In this document: positions 7,356 to 14,199 of the stretch, one piece after another | Numbering within the stretch: the first letter of the stretch is position 1 | Layout: every line of letters starts with the position of its first letter | Program-made: the position numbers and the translations under genes | The notes under the pieces: model-generated | The model's database searches: none | Told to the model about the DNA's origin: nothing | What the model saw: the letters and a program-made list of their open reading frames with translations, nothing else | Source of the DNA: Verrucomicrobiota bacterium | Lineage (GTDB): Bacteria > Verrucomicrobiota > Verrucomicrobiia > Opitutales > UBA953 | Length of the DNA: 16,498 nucleotides | Direction: 5' to 3' | NCBI GenBank assembly: GCA_009924965.1 | Contig: RFQN01000007.1 | Span: forward strand, 1 to 16,498

Positions 7356-8474
7356 TTAGTTGGCCCAGCCCACCAACACGCAGGCGCGGAAGAACAGGTA
7401 GCCCAGCGTGAGCGTGATCGGGATCGTCAGGACCCAGGCCCAGACGATGCGGCCCACGAGGCCCCACTTCACCGCATCGAAGCGCTTGGTCGCGCCGACG
7501 CCGAGGATGGAGGTCGAGATGACGTGCGTCGTGGACAGCGGGATGCCCAGTTCGGAGGCGCCCGTGATCGTGATAGCCGCCGCGGTTTCGGCGGCGAAGC
7601 CGTGGACCGGCTGCAGTTTGACCATCTTGTGGCCCATCGTGCGGATGATGCGCCAGCCGCCGGCGGCGGTGCCGGCCGCCATCGTCACCGCGCAGAGCAC
7701 GATGATCCAGGTCGGGACATGGTCGACGGTGCCCTTGGCGTTGAGCTCGGGCTTGAGGTACTTGGCCCAATAGGGCGCATGGGCTGGGTCGAAGGCGCCG
7801 GCGCCGACGCCGACGATGAGCGCGAAGGTGATGATGCCGACGGTCTTCTGGGCATCGTTGGAGCCGTGCGAGAAGCCCATGAGCCCTGCGGACACCAACT
7901 GCAGCTTGCCGAAGACCTTGCCGACGATGCTGGGCCGGACGGTGAGCTTCACGATGAGCATCGTCAGCAGCAGCATGAAGATGACCCCGAGCGTGAAGCC
8001 GATGAACGGCGAAATCACCATCGGCTTGATCAGCTTGGGCCAGAGCCCGACGGACTTGCCGGCCGCGTCGGTGCCATCCCAGATGAGGCGACCCCAGGTG
8101 AGGTGGGTTTGGCCGAGCACGCCGCCGCAGAGGCCGCCGATGAGGGCGTGGGAGGAACTGGAGGGGATCCCGAACCACCAAGTGATGAGGTTCCAGACGA
8201 TGCCGCCCATCAGGCCGCAGGCGATGGCGAGCTGGGCGACCTGGAAGCCGCCGGCGAGGTCGATGTAGCCCGAGTAGATGGTCTTGGCCACCGCGGTGCC
8301 CCAGAAGGCGCCGATGAGGTTGGTCGCGGCCGCCAGCATGATCGCCTGGCGGGGCGTCAGGACGCGGGTCGAGACGACGGTCGCGATGGCGTTGGCCGCA
8401 TCATGGAAGCCGTTGATGTATTCAAACACCACGGCCACCACGATGACCAACAGCATCAACAGGAAAGGATCCAT
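7356..8474 (-). CDS. pit: Inorganic phosphate transporter, Pit family
   Basis: This 372-residue multi-pass inner-membrane protein of the PiT family normally takes up metal-phosphate by proton or sodium symport with low affinity. The family's duplicated signature is visible: NGFHDAANAIATVVSTR at residues 21-37 and GFSHGSNDAQKT at 200-211. GIPSSSSHALIGG (102-114) and GIPLSTTHVIS (309-319) form the second repeated pair. The rest is hydrophobic segments, with a hydrophilic stretch around 120-150. The ATG at 8474 follows the DUF47 stop by 21 bp, so the two genes are probably cotranscribed, a common pairing. There is no Shine-Dalgarno motif. The hairpin at 7310-7335 ends the operon. Substrates such as sulfate are known for a few PiT-like proteins, but the DUF47 partner favours phosphate. 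Confidence 0.93.
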   Translation of the reverse strand: MDPFLLMLLVIVVAVVFEYINGFHDAANAIATVVSTRVLTPRQAIMLAAATNLIGAFWGTAVAKTIYSGYIDLAGGFQVAQLAIACGLMGGIVWNLITWWFGIPSSSSHALIGGLCGGVLGQTHLTWGRLIWDGTDAAGKSVGLWPKLIKPMVISPFIGFTLGVIFMLLLTMLIVKLTVRPSIVGKVFGKLQLVSAGLMGFSHGSNDAQKTVGIITFALIVGVGAGAFDPAHAPYWAKYLKPELNAKGTVDHVPTWIIVLCAVTMAAGTAAGGWRIIRTMGHKMVKLQPVHGFAAETAAAITITGASELGIPLSTTHVISTSILGVGATKRFDAVKWGLVGRIVWAWVLTIPITLTLGYLFFRACVLVGWAN

Positions 8475-8495
8475 AGCCGGAGGCGGGCGGGCGGC

Positions 8496-9137
8496 TTAGG
8501 CGTACTTGAGGGCGATCTGGAACACGACCTTGCCGGCGTCGCGGCAATGGTCGATGGCGCGCTCGAGCAGTTCGTAGATGTCCTTGAGCACGACGACTTC
8601 CTTGGCGTCGACGTTGCCCTGGTAGAGGTCGCGGAGCAGGCCGACCATGAGGCGGTCGGCGTCGCCTTCGATCGTCTGCAAGGTCTCATAGTCGTCCTGG
8701 ATTTCTTCGACGTTGGAGAGCTTGCGGAGGCGGCCGACGAGGCGGGCGGTGACTTCGGTGGCTTGCTCGAGCATGCGGACCTGCTTGTCGACGATGTCGG
8801 TCGAGAACTGCGACGGGCAGATGGCGAGACGCTCGCCGATCTTCTCGCAGGTCTTCGGGATCTTGTAGAGGGCGTTGGCGAGGGCTTCGATGTCCTCGCG
8901 CTCGAGGGGCGTCACGAAGGTGAGGCAGAGCTCTTGGGTGATGGAGAGGCCGATGCGCTTGTCGTTGCGGCGGGCCACGACGAGTTCGGTGAAGCGCTGC
9001 TCGAAGTCGGGCTTGCCGACCTGGGCGTAGAGCTTGGAGAGCGACTTGGCGCTCTTCTGGGCCTCGTCCGCGCTGGCTTCCAGGAGTTCGTAGAACTTTT
9101 CGTCTTTGCCGATGACCTTCTTGAGGAAGTCTTTCAT
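8496..9137 (-). CDS. DUF47 / PhoU-like Pit accessory protein
   Basis: This 213-residue, largely helical cytoplasmic protein belongs to the PhoU_div (DUF47) family, whose members sit beside Pit transporters and are thought to modulate phosphate uptake. Supporting features are the N-terminal KDEKFYELLEASADEA (residues 11-26), the TPLEREDIEALANALYKI block near 76-93 that is highly typical of the family, and the C-terminal LKDIYELLERAIDHCRDAG. No signal peptide or membrane segment is seen. It is the promoter-proximal gene of the DUF47-pit pair. The region ahead of its ATG (9137) contains the repeated heptamer array at 9196-9244. The metal-binding acidic clusters of PhoU are not obvious, so a regulatory role is inferred from family and context. 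Confidence 0.9.
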   Translation of the reverse strand: MKDFLKKVIGKDEKFYELLEASADEAQKSAKSLSKLYAQVGKPDFEQRFTELVVARRNDKRIGLSITQELCLTFVTPLEREDIEALANALYKIPKTCEKIGERLAICPSQFSTDIVDKQVRMLEQATEVTARLVGRLRKLSNVEEIQDDYETLQTIEGDADRLMVGLLRDLYQGNVDAKEVVVLKDIYELLERAIDHCRDAGKVVFQIALKYA

Positions 9138-9195
9138 GGGTGTGTGGGGTGTGCGCCCTTAAAGGCCATCCTAGTTGCCGAGGGCAATCCCAGTT

Positions 9196-9244
9196 CGTCA
9201 CACATCTGTAACATTCGTCACATCATGTTGTTACAAGTGTTACG
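9196..9244 (-). promoter_or_regulatory. Array of five TGTNAC-type heptamers, Pho-box-like operator candidate
   Basis: Read on the minus strand, five heptamers fit (T/C)GT(A/G/T)AC(A/G): CGTAACA (first base 9244), TGTAACA (9235), TGTGACG (9222), TGTTACA (9213) and TGTGACG (9202). First bases are 9, 13, 9 and 11 nt apart, so they recur about once per helical turn. Two copies share the longer TTCGTCACA (plus strand 9194 and 9214), and TTCGTCAC recurs at 9332. An outer inverted repeat, CGTCACAC at 9196 and GTGTGACG at 9248, frames the array, and TGTAACA/TGTTACA at 9207/9229 form an inner one. It lies 59 bp ahead of the DUF47 start and 119 bp ahead of the divergent metallophosphoesterase gene. The roughly helical repeat resembles a Pho box, but the bound regulator is inferred. 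Confidence 0.45.
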
Positions 9245-9363
9245 ATTGTGTGACGGCGTGCTGTGGGTAATCCTGTGAATGCAGTGTCAATTCCCCCGGA
9301 AGTCACCAGATACGTGCCGACTCGCCACGGGTTCGTCACGGAACGCTGGCATCCTTGGTCTCC

Positions 9364-10209
9364 ATGGAAGACACACTCCGTCCGTTAAGTCCCAAGGTTC
9401 ATTTCCGCACGCTCGTGCTTTCGGATCTTCACCTCGGCACTAAGGACGCCCAAGCGCGCGAACTGCTCGAGGTGCTCCGCGGCATCCGTTGCGACAAGCT
9501 CATCCTCAACGGTGACATCGTCGACCTCTGGTCCTTGCAGCGTAAGAACCACTGGGGCCCGGCGCACACCGCCGTCGTCCGCCGCCTCCTGAAGATGGCT
9601 GAAAAAGACGGCACGCGCGTGGTCTACCTCCGCGGCAACCATGACGACTTCATCCGCCGCCTCATCCCGCTGAGCCTCGACCGCATCGAGCTCGCCGAGG
9701 AGCACCTGCACGAGACCGCCGACGGCAAGCGCTTCCTCTGCATCCATGGCGACGCGTTCGACACCGTCATGGCCAAGATGCGCTGGCTGGCGGTCATCGG
9801 TGACATCAGCTACCAGCTGCTGCTCGACCTCAACCGCTTCTACAACCGCTGGCGCGCGTGGCGCGGCAAGGAGTACTTCTCGCTCTCCCAGGCCATCAAG
9901 GGCCGCGTGAAGTCCGCCGTGAGCTTCATCTCCAGCTTCGAGGAGCACCTGCAGGCCTTGGCCCGCCGCCGTGGCTGCGACGGCGTGATGTGCGGCCATA
10001 TCCACAAGGCCGAAGACCGGATGATCGGCGAGATGCGCTACCTGAACTCGGGCGACTGGGTCGAGTCCTTGACCGCCATCGTCGAAGAAGCCGACGGCCG
10101 TCTCCGCGTCGTCGACCGCGCTGAACTGCGCGCGCTCATCGCCGCGCAGCGCGCCGCCTATGAGGCCGGGGCCTATCCTGAAGCCCGCCGCGAGGCGACC
10201 GTCGCCTGA
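9364..10209 (+). CDS. PlcP-like calcineurin-type metallophosphoesterase
   Basis: This 281-residue soluble phosphoesterase has a complete di-metal site: SDLHLG (Asp21, His23), NGDIVDLW (Asp51), RGNHDD (Asn92, His93), IHGD (His128) and GHIH (His212, His214). Databases often name such proteins UDP-2,3-diacylglucosamine diphosphatase. However, the motif GDIVDLW differs from GDLFEAW of E. coli LpxH. The overall pattern (HETADGKRFLCIHGD, and SGDWVES near the end) is closer to the group containing PlcP, the phospholipase C that makes diacylglycerol from phospholipids in phosphate-starved Sinorhizobium. The next gene, a lipid-type glycosyltransferase, overlaps it by 1 nt (TGATG), supporting a lipid role. 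The ATG at 9364 is chosen over a TTG at 9355. There is no signal peptide and no Shine-Dalgarno motif. The substrate remains an inference. Confidence 0.8.
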   Translation: MEDTLRPLSPKVHFRTLVLSDLHLGTKDAQARELLEVLRGIRCDKLILNGDIVDLWSLQRKNHWGPAHTAVVRRLLKMAEKDGTRVVYLRGNHDDFIRRLIPLSLDRIELAEEHLHETADGKRFLCIHGDAFDTVMAKMRWLAVIGDISYQLLLDLNRFYNRWRAWRGKEYFSLSQAIKGRVKSAVSFISSFEEHLQALARRRGCDGVMCGHIHKAEDRMIGEMRYLNSGDWVESLTAIVEEADGRLRVVDRAELRALIAAQRAAYEAGAYPEARREATVA

Positions 10210-11324
10210 TGACCGAAGTCCCGGTCCTTTCCGCGGGTTTCGGTGAAGGGCATAACGCCGCCGCCCGGGCCATCGTCGAGGCCTTGGCGAACCATCCGTC
10301 GGGCGCCTTCTCCGGGAAACTGCATGACCTCTTCCTGGACGCCTATGGCGCCGAAAAGGCCAGGTCCCAGCGTGACAGCTACATCCGCGTGGCCAACCGC
10401 TACCCGCGCTTGTGGGGTTGCCTCTACGGGGCCCTCGACCGTTTGCCGCTCGTGCGCGCCTCGCTGCCGTTCCTGCGTCCGGTGGAGCGTGAGCTGAACC
10501 GCCTCCTGGATGAACAGCGCCCGCCGGTCGTCGTCTCGGCTTACCCGCTCTACAACTACATGATGGCCCGCCGCTGGAGCGTGGCCGATCCCGCGCGCCC
10601 GCGCCTGATCACCGTCGTCACCGATTCCATCTCCGTCAACCGCGCCTGGCATCGCGCGCATTCGGATTGGTTCGTGACGCCCAACCAAGCCACGGCCGAC
10701 GTGATGATCCGCCAAGGGGTCCCGGCGGCGAAGATCCTGCCGTATGGCTTCCCGGTCGCCGCGCGTCTGGCGCCGCGCTCTTCCGCCGTGGCCGGCGAGG
10801 CCAAGCCGCGTGTGCTCTTGATGCTGAATCCGGGCAAGCGCGACGCGGTCGAACTCGCCGCGGCGCTTTCCACGCTCGGCCTCGAGCTCGTCGTGACCGT
10901 CGGCAAGGACGCCGACTTCAAGGCCGCGGTGGAACAGGCGGTCGCTGGCCGCGCCGAAGTGCTCGGTTGGACCGACCGGATCCCGCAGCTCATGCTCTCG
11001 AGCCACCTCGTGATCTCCAAGGCCGGCGGCGCGACGACCCATGAGTGCGTCGCTGCGGGCGTCCCGATGGTCATCACGCAGGTCATCCCCGGACAGGAAG
11101 CCGGCAATGGGCGGCTCATCACTGAACATGGCGCCGGCGCCTACGGGCTCACCCCGGCGTCGGCCCGCGCCGTGGTCGCTTCGGCCTTCGCCAACGATTG
11201 GGCCGTCTGGAAGGAATGGAAGCGCAGCGTCGACGGCTTGGGCGACGCCCGCGGGGCCGAACGCATCGCGGACCTGGTGGCGCGTTCCGTGCCCGCCCGT
11301 CCGTTGGTCGGCACGGCCTCTTAA
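10209..11324 (+). CDS. MGDG-synthase-like glycosyltransferase (GT28)
   Basis: This 371-residue GT-B enzyme probably transfers a sugar from a UDP-sugar to a membrane lipid acceptor such as diacylglycerol, at the inner face of the cytoplasmic membrane. The N-terminal half fits the MGDG_synth domain: GFGEGHNAAARAI at residues 10-22 includes the conserved glycine loop and His15. TVVTDSISVNRAWH (135-148) resembles the segment before the interdomain region. The C-terminal half is a GT28-type nucleotide-sugar domain with KAGGATTHECVAAG (271-284) and PGQEAGN (294-300). These features separate it from MurG, although the fold is shared. It overlaps the metallophosphoesterase by 1 nt, so the two are likely co-translated. 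Its TAA shares bases with the uvrC stop on the other strand. Donor and acceptor cannot be read from sequence. Confidence 0.83.
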   Translation: MTEVPVLSAGFGEGHNAAARAIVEALANHPSGAFSGKLHDLFLDAYGAEKARSQRDSYIRVANRYPRLWGCLYGALDRLPLVRASLPFLRPVERELNRLLDEQRPPVVVSAYPLYNYMMARRWSVADPARPRLITVVTDSISVNRAWHRAHSDWFVTPNQATADVMIRQGVPAAKILPYGFPVAARLAPRSSAVAGEAKPRVLLMLNPGKRDAVELAAALSTLGLELVVTVGKDADFKAAVEQAVAGRAEVLGWTDRIPQLMLSSHLVISKAGGATTHECVAAGVPMVITQVIPGQEAGNGRLITEHGAGAYGLTPASARAVVASAFANDWAVWKEWKRSVDGLGDARGAERIADLVARSVPARPLVGTAS

Positions 11325-12790
11325 GCGCGTTTCGCGAGGTATTCGACGACGTCGGCGGCCAGCTTGGCGCTGACGCCGTCGACTTCTGCGACTTGCTCGA
11401 CGGTGGCCTTGCGGAGCTTCTGGATGCTGCCGAACGCGGCCAGGAGGGCGTCGCGGCGTTTCGGCCCGAGTCCCGGCATCTCGTCGAGCACCGATTCGCG
11501 CAGCTTGCGGCTCCGGAGGTCGGCGTTGAAGTCGTTGGCGAAGCGGTGGGCTTCGTCGCGGATGCGCATCAGCAGCGCGAGGCCCACGTGGTGCCGCGGC
11601 AGCTTCAGCTCCCGGCCGTCGGGGAAGACGATGGTCTCCTCGCGCTTGGCGAGGCCGATCAGCGGCGGTGGGGCGAGCGCGTGTTCCTTAAAGGCTTCCA
11701 GGGCGGCGCCGACTTGGCCGAGGCCGCCGTCGATGACCACGAGTTCCGGGAAGGCGCGGTGCTCCTCGTGCAGGCGCGTGTAGCGCCGCCCGACCACTTC
11801 CTGCATGGAGCGGAAGTCGTCATTGCCTTCGAACGTCTTGATCTTGAAGCGGCGGTAGCCGTTCTTGTCCGCGCGTCCATCGACGAACCGCACCATCGAG
11901 GCCACGGCGAGCGTGCCGGAGATGTGCGAGATGTCGAAGCACTCGATGGTGCTGGGCGGGTGGTCCAGTTCGAGGTGCGCGGCGAGCTCGGTCAGCGCGC
12001 TGGACTCGTCCCGGCGGGGCAGGGGATTCTCGCGCAGGAAGCGTCGCGACTTCTCGCTCGTGCGCGTCAGCGCATCGAGGAGGTCGCGCATCTTCGCGGC
12101 GGTCTCGTAGTCGCGTTCGGCCGCGGCCCGGCGCATGTCGGCTTCGACCTGCGTCGTCCAGTCGGCCACCTTGCCCTCGAGGAAGTCGCAGGCGAGGCGG
12201 ACGCGTTCGGCGTATTCTTCCACGCTGACCTCGTTCGGGAACTTCTGGATCTCCGCGCGCGCGTCGTCGAACAGCCGCCAGCGGCCGTCGGGGAGCGGGG
12301 TGGGGTTCGCCTCAGCCAAGATGATGCCGAACTGCTTGCGCATCTCGGTCAACGTGCGGCGGACCGCCTGTTGGTGCGGGAAGGGGCCGTAGTAGCGGCA
12401 GGCCTCGGTCGTGCGGGCCCGGACGATGCGGAAGCGGGGGATGGGGTCGGCCAAGTCGACCCGGATCTGGGGGAACTGCTTGTCGTCGCGGAAGAGGATG
12501 TTCCACTTCGGCCGCCAGCGTTTGATGAGCTTGCCTTCCAGCAGCAAGGCCTCGGTTTCGGTCCGGACTTCGTGCCATTCGAGGTCCCGGACGCGTTCCA
12601 TCATGGCCGCGACCTTGGGGGCAAGGCGGCTGGCGGTCACGAAATACGAGTCTAGCCGGCGCCGGAGGTCCTTGGCCTTGCCGACGTAGACCACCAGCCC
12701 GGCGGCGTCCTTCATCAGGTACACGCCGGGGGTGCGGGGGGCGCGGCGCGCCTTCGCTTTGGGCGAAAGTTCTTCCCGGTCGGTTTGCAT
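11321..12790 (-). CDS. uvrC: UvrABC excinuclease subunit C, unusually short form
   Basis: UvrC makes both incisions in nucleotide excision repair. This one has 489 residues; E. coli UvrC has 610. The domains are in order: GIY-YIG nuclease (TPGVYLMKD near 20-28, VVYVGKAKDLRRRL near 33-46), a UVR motif (about 214-242), the RNase H-like nuclease and a C-terminal helix-hairpin-helix (MPGLGPKRRDALLAAFGS, then DGVSAKLAADVVEYL). The second nuclease keeps its DDH triad: Asp286 (ECFDISH), Asp354 (VIDGGLGQ) and His415 (RDEAHRF). Two parts are missing: the cysteine-rich segment before the UVR motif has none of the usual four cysteines, and about 100 residues between UVR and the RNase H domain are absent. 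The ATG at 12790 is used; a TTG at 12796 is possible. Nothing suggests decay, and the frame is clean. Confidence 0.93.
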   Translation of the reverse strand: MQTDREELSPKAKARRAPRTPGVYLMKDAAGLVVYVGKAKDLRRRLDSYFVTASRLAPKVAAMMERVRDLEWHEVRTETEALLLEGKLIKRWRPKWNILFRDDKQFPQIRVDLADPIPRFRIVRARTTEACRYYGPFPHQQAVRRTLTEMRKQFGIILAEANPTPLPDGRWRLFDDARAEIQKFPNEVSVEEYAERVRLACDFLEGKVADWTTQVEADMRRAAAERDYETAAKMRDLLDALTRTSEKSRRFLRENPLPRRDESSALTELAAHLELDHPPSTIECFDISHISGTLAVASMVRFVDGRADKNGYRRFKIKTFEGNDDFRSMQEVVGRRYTRLHEEHRAFPELVVIDGGLGQVGAALEAFKEHALAPPPLIGLAKREETIVFPDGRELKLPRHHVGLALLMRIRDEAHRFANDFNADLRSRKLRESVLDEMPGLGPKRRDALLAAFGSIQKLRKATVEQVAEVDGVSAKLAADVVEYLAKRA

Positions 12791-12836
12791 TTCCAAAAGA
12801 CCCTCTTAACCCTGCTGGCCTGCCCCCGCATCGCAA

Positions 12837-14117
12837 ATGGAATCCTGCAATAATCGCCCTCGCCAGGTCCTCGTCCTCAACATCGGGGACGAGCTGCTCG
12901 ACGGCCTGCGGGAGAACGGTCACCTCGTTTGGCTGGGGGAACAGTTGGCCCGGCGCGGTTTGCCCATCACGCGTTCGCTGATCGTCCGCGACAAAGCACA
13001 GGAAATCGCTGAGACGCTCGCCGCTGCTTGGGGCCAGTATGACCTGATCGTCACCACGGGTGGCATCGGCCCGACGTCCGACGACCATACCCGCGGTTCG
13101 GTCGCCGCCGCGCTCGGCGTGAAGTTGAAGCATGTGCCGGAAGCCGAAGCGGCCTTGCGAGAACGCTTCCAACTCATCGGCCGCAAGGTGGCTCCTGCCG
13201 ATCTCAGCCAATGCGCCGTCCCCGGGGGCGGCGAAAGCCTGCCCAATGCCCGCGGCACCGCTCCGGGCGTCTTCTTCCAAAAAGGCCGAACGGCCTTGGT
13301 CATGCTCCCTGGCCCGTCGTTGGAGCTCCGCCCCATGTTCGAGTCCGAAGTCGTCCCGCGCTTGCGCTCCATCGGTTGCGCGTGCCAAGGAGAAGCCTAT
13401 GTGCAGGTCCGCACCTTCGGGATCGGCGCGGTGCCGTTGGAGGAGAAAGTCCGTCCGTTGCTCGCGCCGGGCATGGTGCTTACCTTCGGCACGCACACCG
13501 GCGTCGTCGATGCCCGCATCTCTTCGGGCGGCAGCGGCGCCACCGCCGACGACCTTTGTGCCGTCGCCCGCCGAGTGCGTGACACCGTCGGCGAAGACTT
13601 CGTCTGTACCGGACATTCCTGCCTCGCGACCATCGTCGTCGAGCACCTGCGTTCGTTGGAGAAGACCGTGGCCTTGGCCGAGTCCTGCACGGGCGGCCTG
13701 CTGGCGGACGCTTTCACCGATATCCCGGGAGCCTCCAAGGTCTTCGCTGGGTCGGCTGTCTGCTACACCAACGACGCCAAGATGAACATCTTGGGCATCC
13801 CGGAATCCATCCTCGCCCAGCATGGTGCCGTCTCGGCCGAATGTGCCGCGGCCATGGCGACTGCGGCTGCGGAAAAATTCGGCTCCGATTACGCCTTGGC
13901 CGTCACCGGGTACGCCGGCCCCGGCGGCGGCACGGACGCCGACCCGGTCGGTACTGTCTATTTAGGCTACGCCTCGCCGACGGGCGTCTGGTCGCGCCGC
14001 GTGCACTTGCCCGGCGACCGCGCCCAGGTGAAGCTCCGCGCCGTCAACACCGCCCTCGACCTCATGCGCCGCAAACTGAACAAGTACCGCGTCGAGGACC
14101 TCATCCACGGCGCGTAA
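12837..14117 (+). CDS. cinA: CinA-family protein with nicotinamide-nucleotide amidase domain
   Basis: This 426-residue two-domain protein of the CinA family probably acts in pyridine-nucleotide salvage. The N-terminal COG1058/MoCF domain, associated with ADP-ribose pyrophosphatase activity, has NIGDELLDG (15-23) and TTGGIGPTSDDHT (73-85). The C-terminal PncC domain, which deamidates NMN to nicotinate mononucleotide, has AESCTGG (281-287, catalytic Ser283) and GYAGPGGGTDADPVGTVYLG. A linker domain joins them. The family's usual D(T/S)N after the first motif is ENG here, a mild deviation. The ATG at 12837 lies 46 bp from the divergent uvrC start; that gap has no clear promoter. Despite its name (competence-inducible), no competence genes are nearby, so a housekeeping role is more likely. 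Confidence 0.92.
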   Translation: MESCNNRPRQVLVLNIGDELLDGLRENGHLVWLGEQLARRGLPITRSLIVRDKAQEIAETLAAAWGQYDLIVTTGGIGPTSDDHTRGSVAAALGVKLKHVPEAEAALRERFQLIGRKVAPADLSQCAVPGGGESLPNARGTAPGVFFQKGRTALVMLPGPSLELRPMFESEVVPRLRSIGCACQGEAYVQVRTFGIGAVPLEEKVRPLLAPGMVLTFGTHTGVVDARISSGGSGATADDLCAVARRVRDTVGEDFVCTGHSCLATIVVEHLRSLEKTVALAESCTGGLLADAFTDIPGASKVFAGSAVCYTNDAKMNILGIPESILAQHGAVSAECAAAMATAAAEKFGSDYALAVTGYAGPGGGTDADPVGTVYLGYASPTGVWSRRVHLPGDRAQVKLRAVNTALDLMRRKLNKYRVEDLIHGA

Positions 14118-14124
14118 GGGTCGG

Positions 14125-14150
14125 CACTGGGGGGACTTCGCGCCCCTGTG
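14125..14150 (+). terminator. Weak GC-rich hairpin after cinA
   Basis: CAC at 14125-14127 and GGGG at 14129-14132 can pair with CCCC at 14143-14146 and GTG at 14148-14150 across one T-T mismatch, leaving a 10-nt loop. It starts 8 bp after the cinA stop. No T-tract follows, so this is not a standard intrinsic terminator, and in such GC-rich DNA it may be chance. Confidence 0.2.
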
Positions 14151-14162
14151 GATAGACTAGGA

Positions 14163-14191
14163 TTGCCACGCAAGGGGTGGGCGGGGACATT
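14163..14191 (+). promoter_or_regulatory. Candidate sigma70-type promoter for holA
   Basis: TTGCCA at 14163-14168 matches the -35 consensus at 5 of 6 positions. A 17-bp spacer leads to GACATT at 14186-14191, a poor -10 (3 of 6). The start codon at 14200 is only 8 nt beyond the -10, so a transcript would be leaderless or nearly so. The good -35 and exact spacing support it; the weak -10 argues against it. Confidence 0.3.
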
Positions 14192-14199
14192 GGCTCCGG

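Noticed and set aside
7524..9278. Open frame of over 580 codons on the plus strand across pit and DUF47
   Set aside because: Low-complexity acidic translation without domains, lying opposite two well-supported genes; a codon-bias shadow.
9331..9344. GTTCGTCACGGAAC as a palindromic operator
   Set aside because: Only the outer 4 bp (GTTC/GAAC) are symmetrical; its interest is that it repeats TTCGTCAC, noted with the array.
9364..10209. Calling the metallophosphoesterase lpxH outright
   Set aside because: The GDIVDLW motif and general pattern differ from LpxH, and no lipid A genes are adjacent; a specific symbol would overstate the evidence.
12791..12836. A promoter for uvrC or cinA in their 46-bp divergent gap
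   Set aside because: TTAAGA and TTGCGA can be picked out on the minus strand, but neither makes a -35/-10 pair of reasonable quality and spacing.
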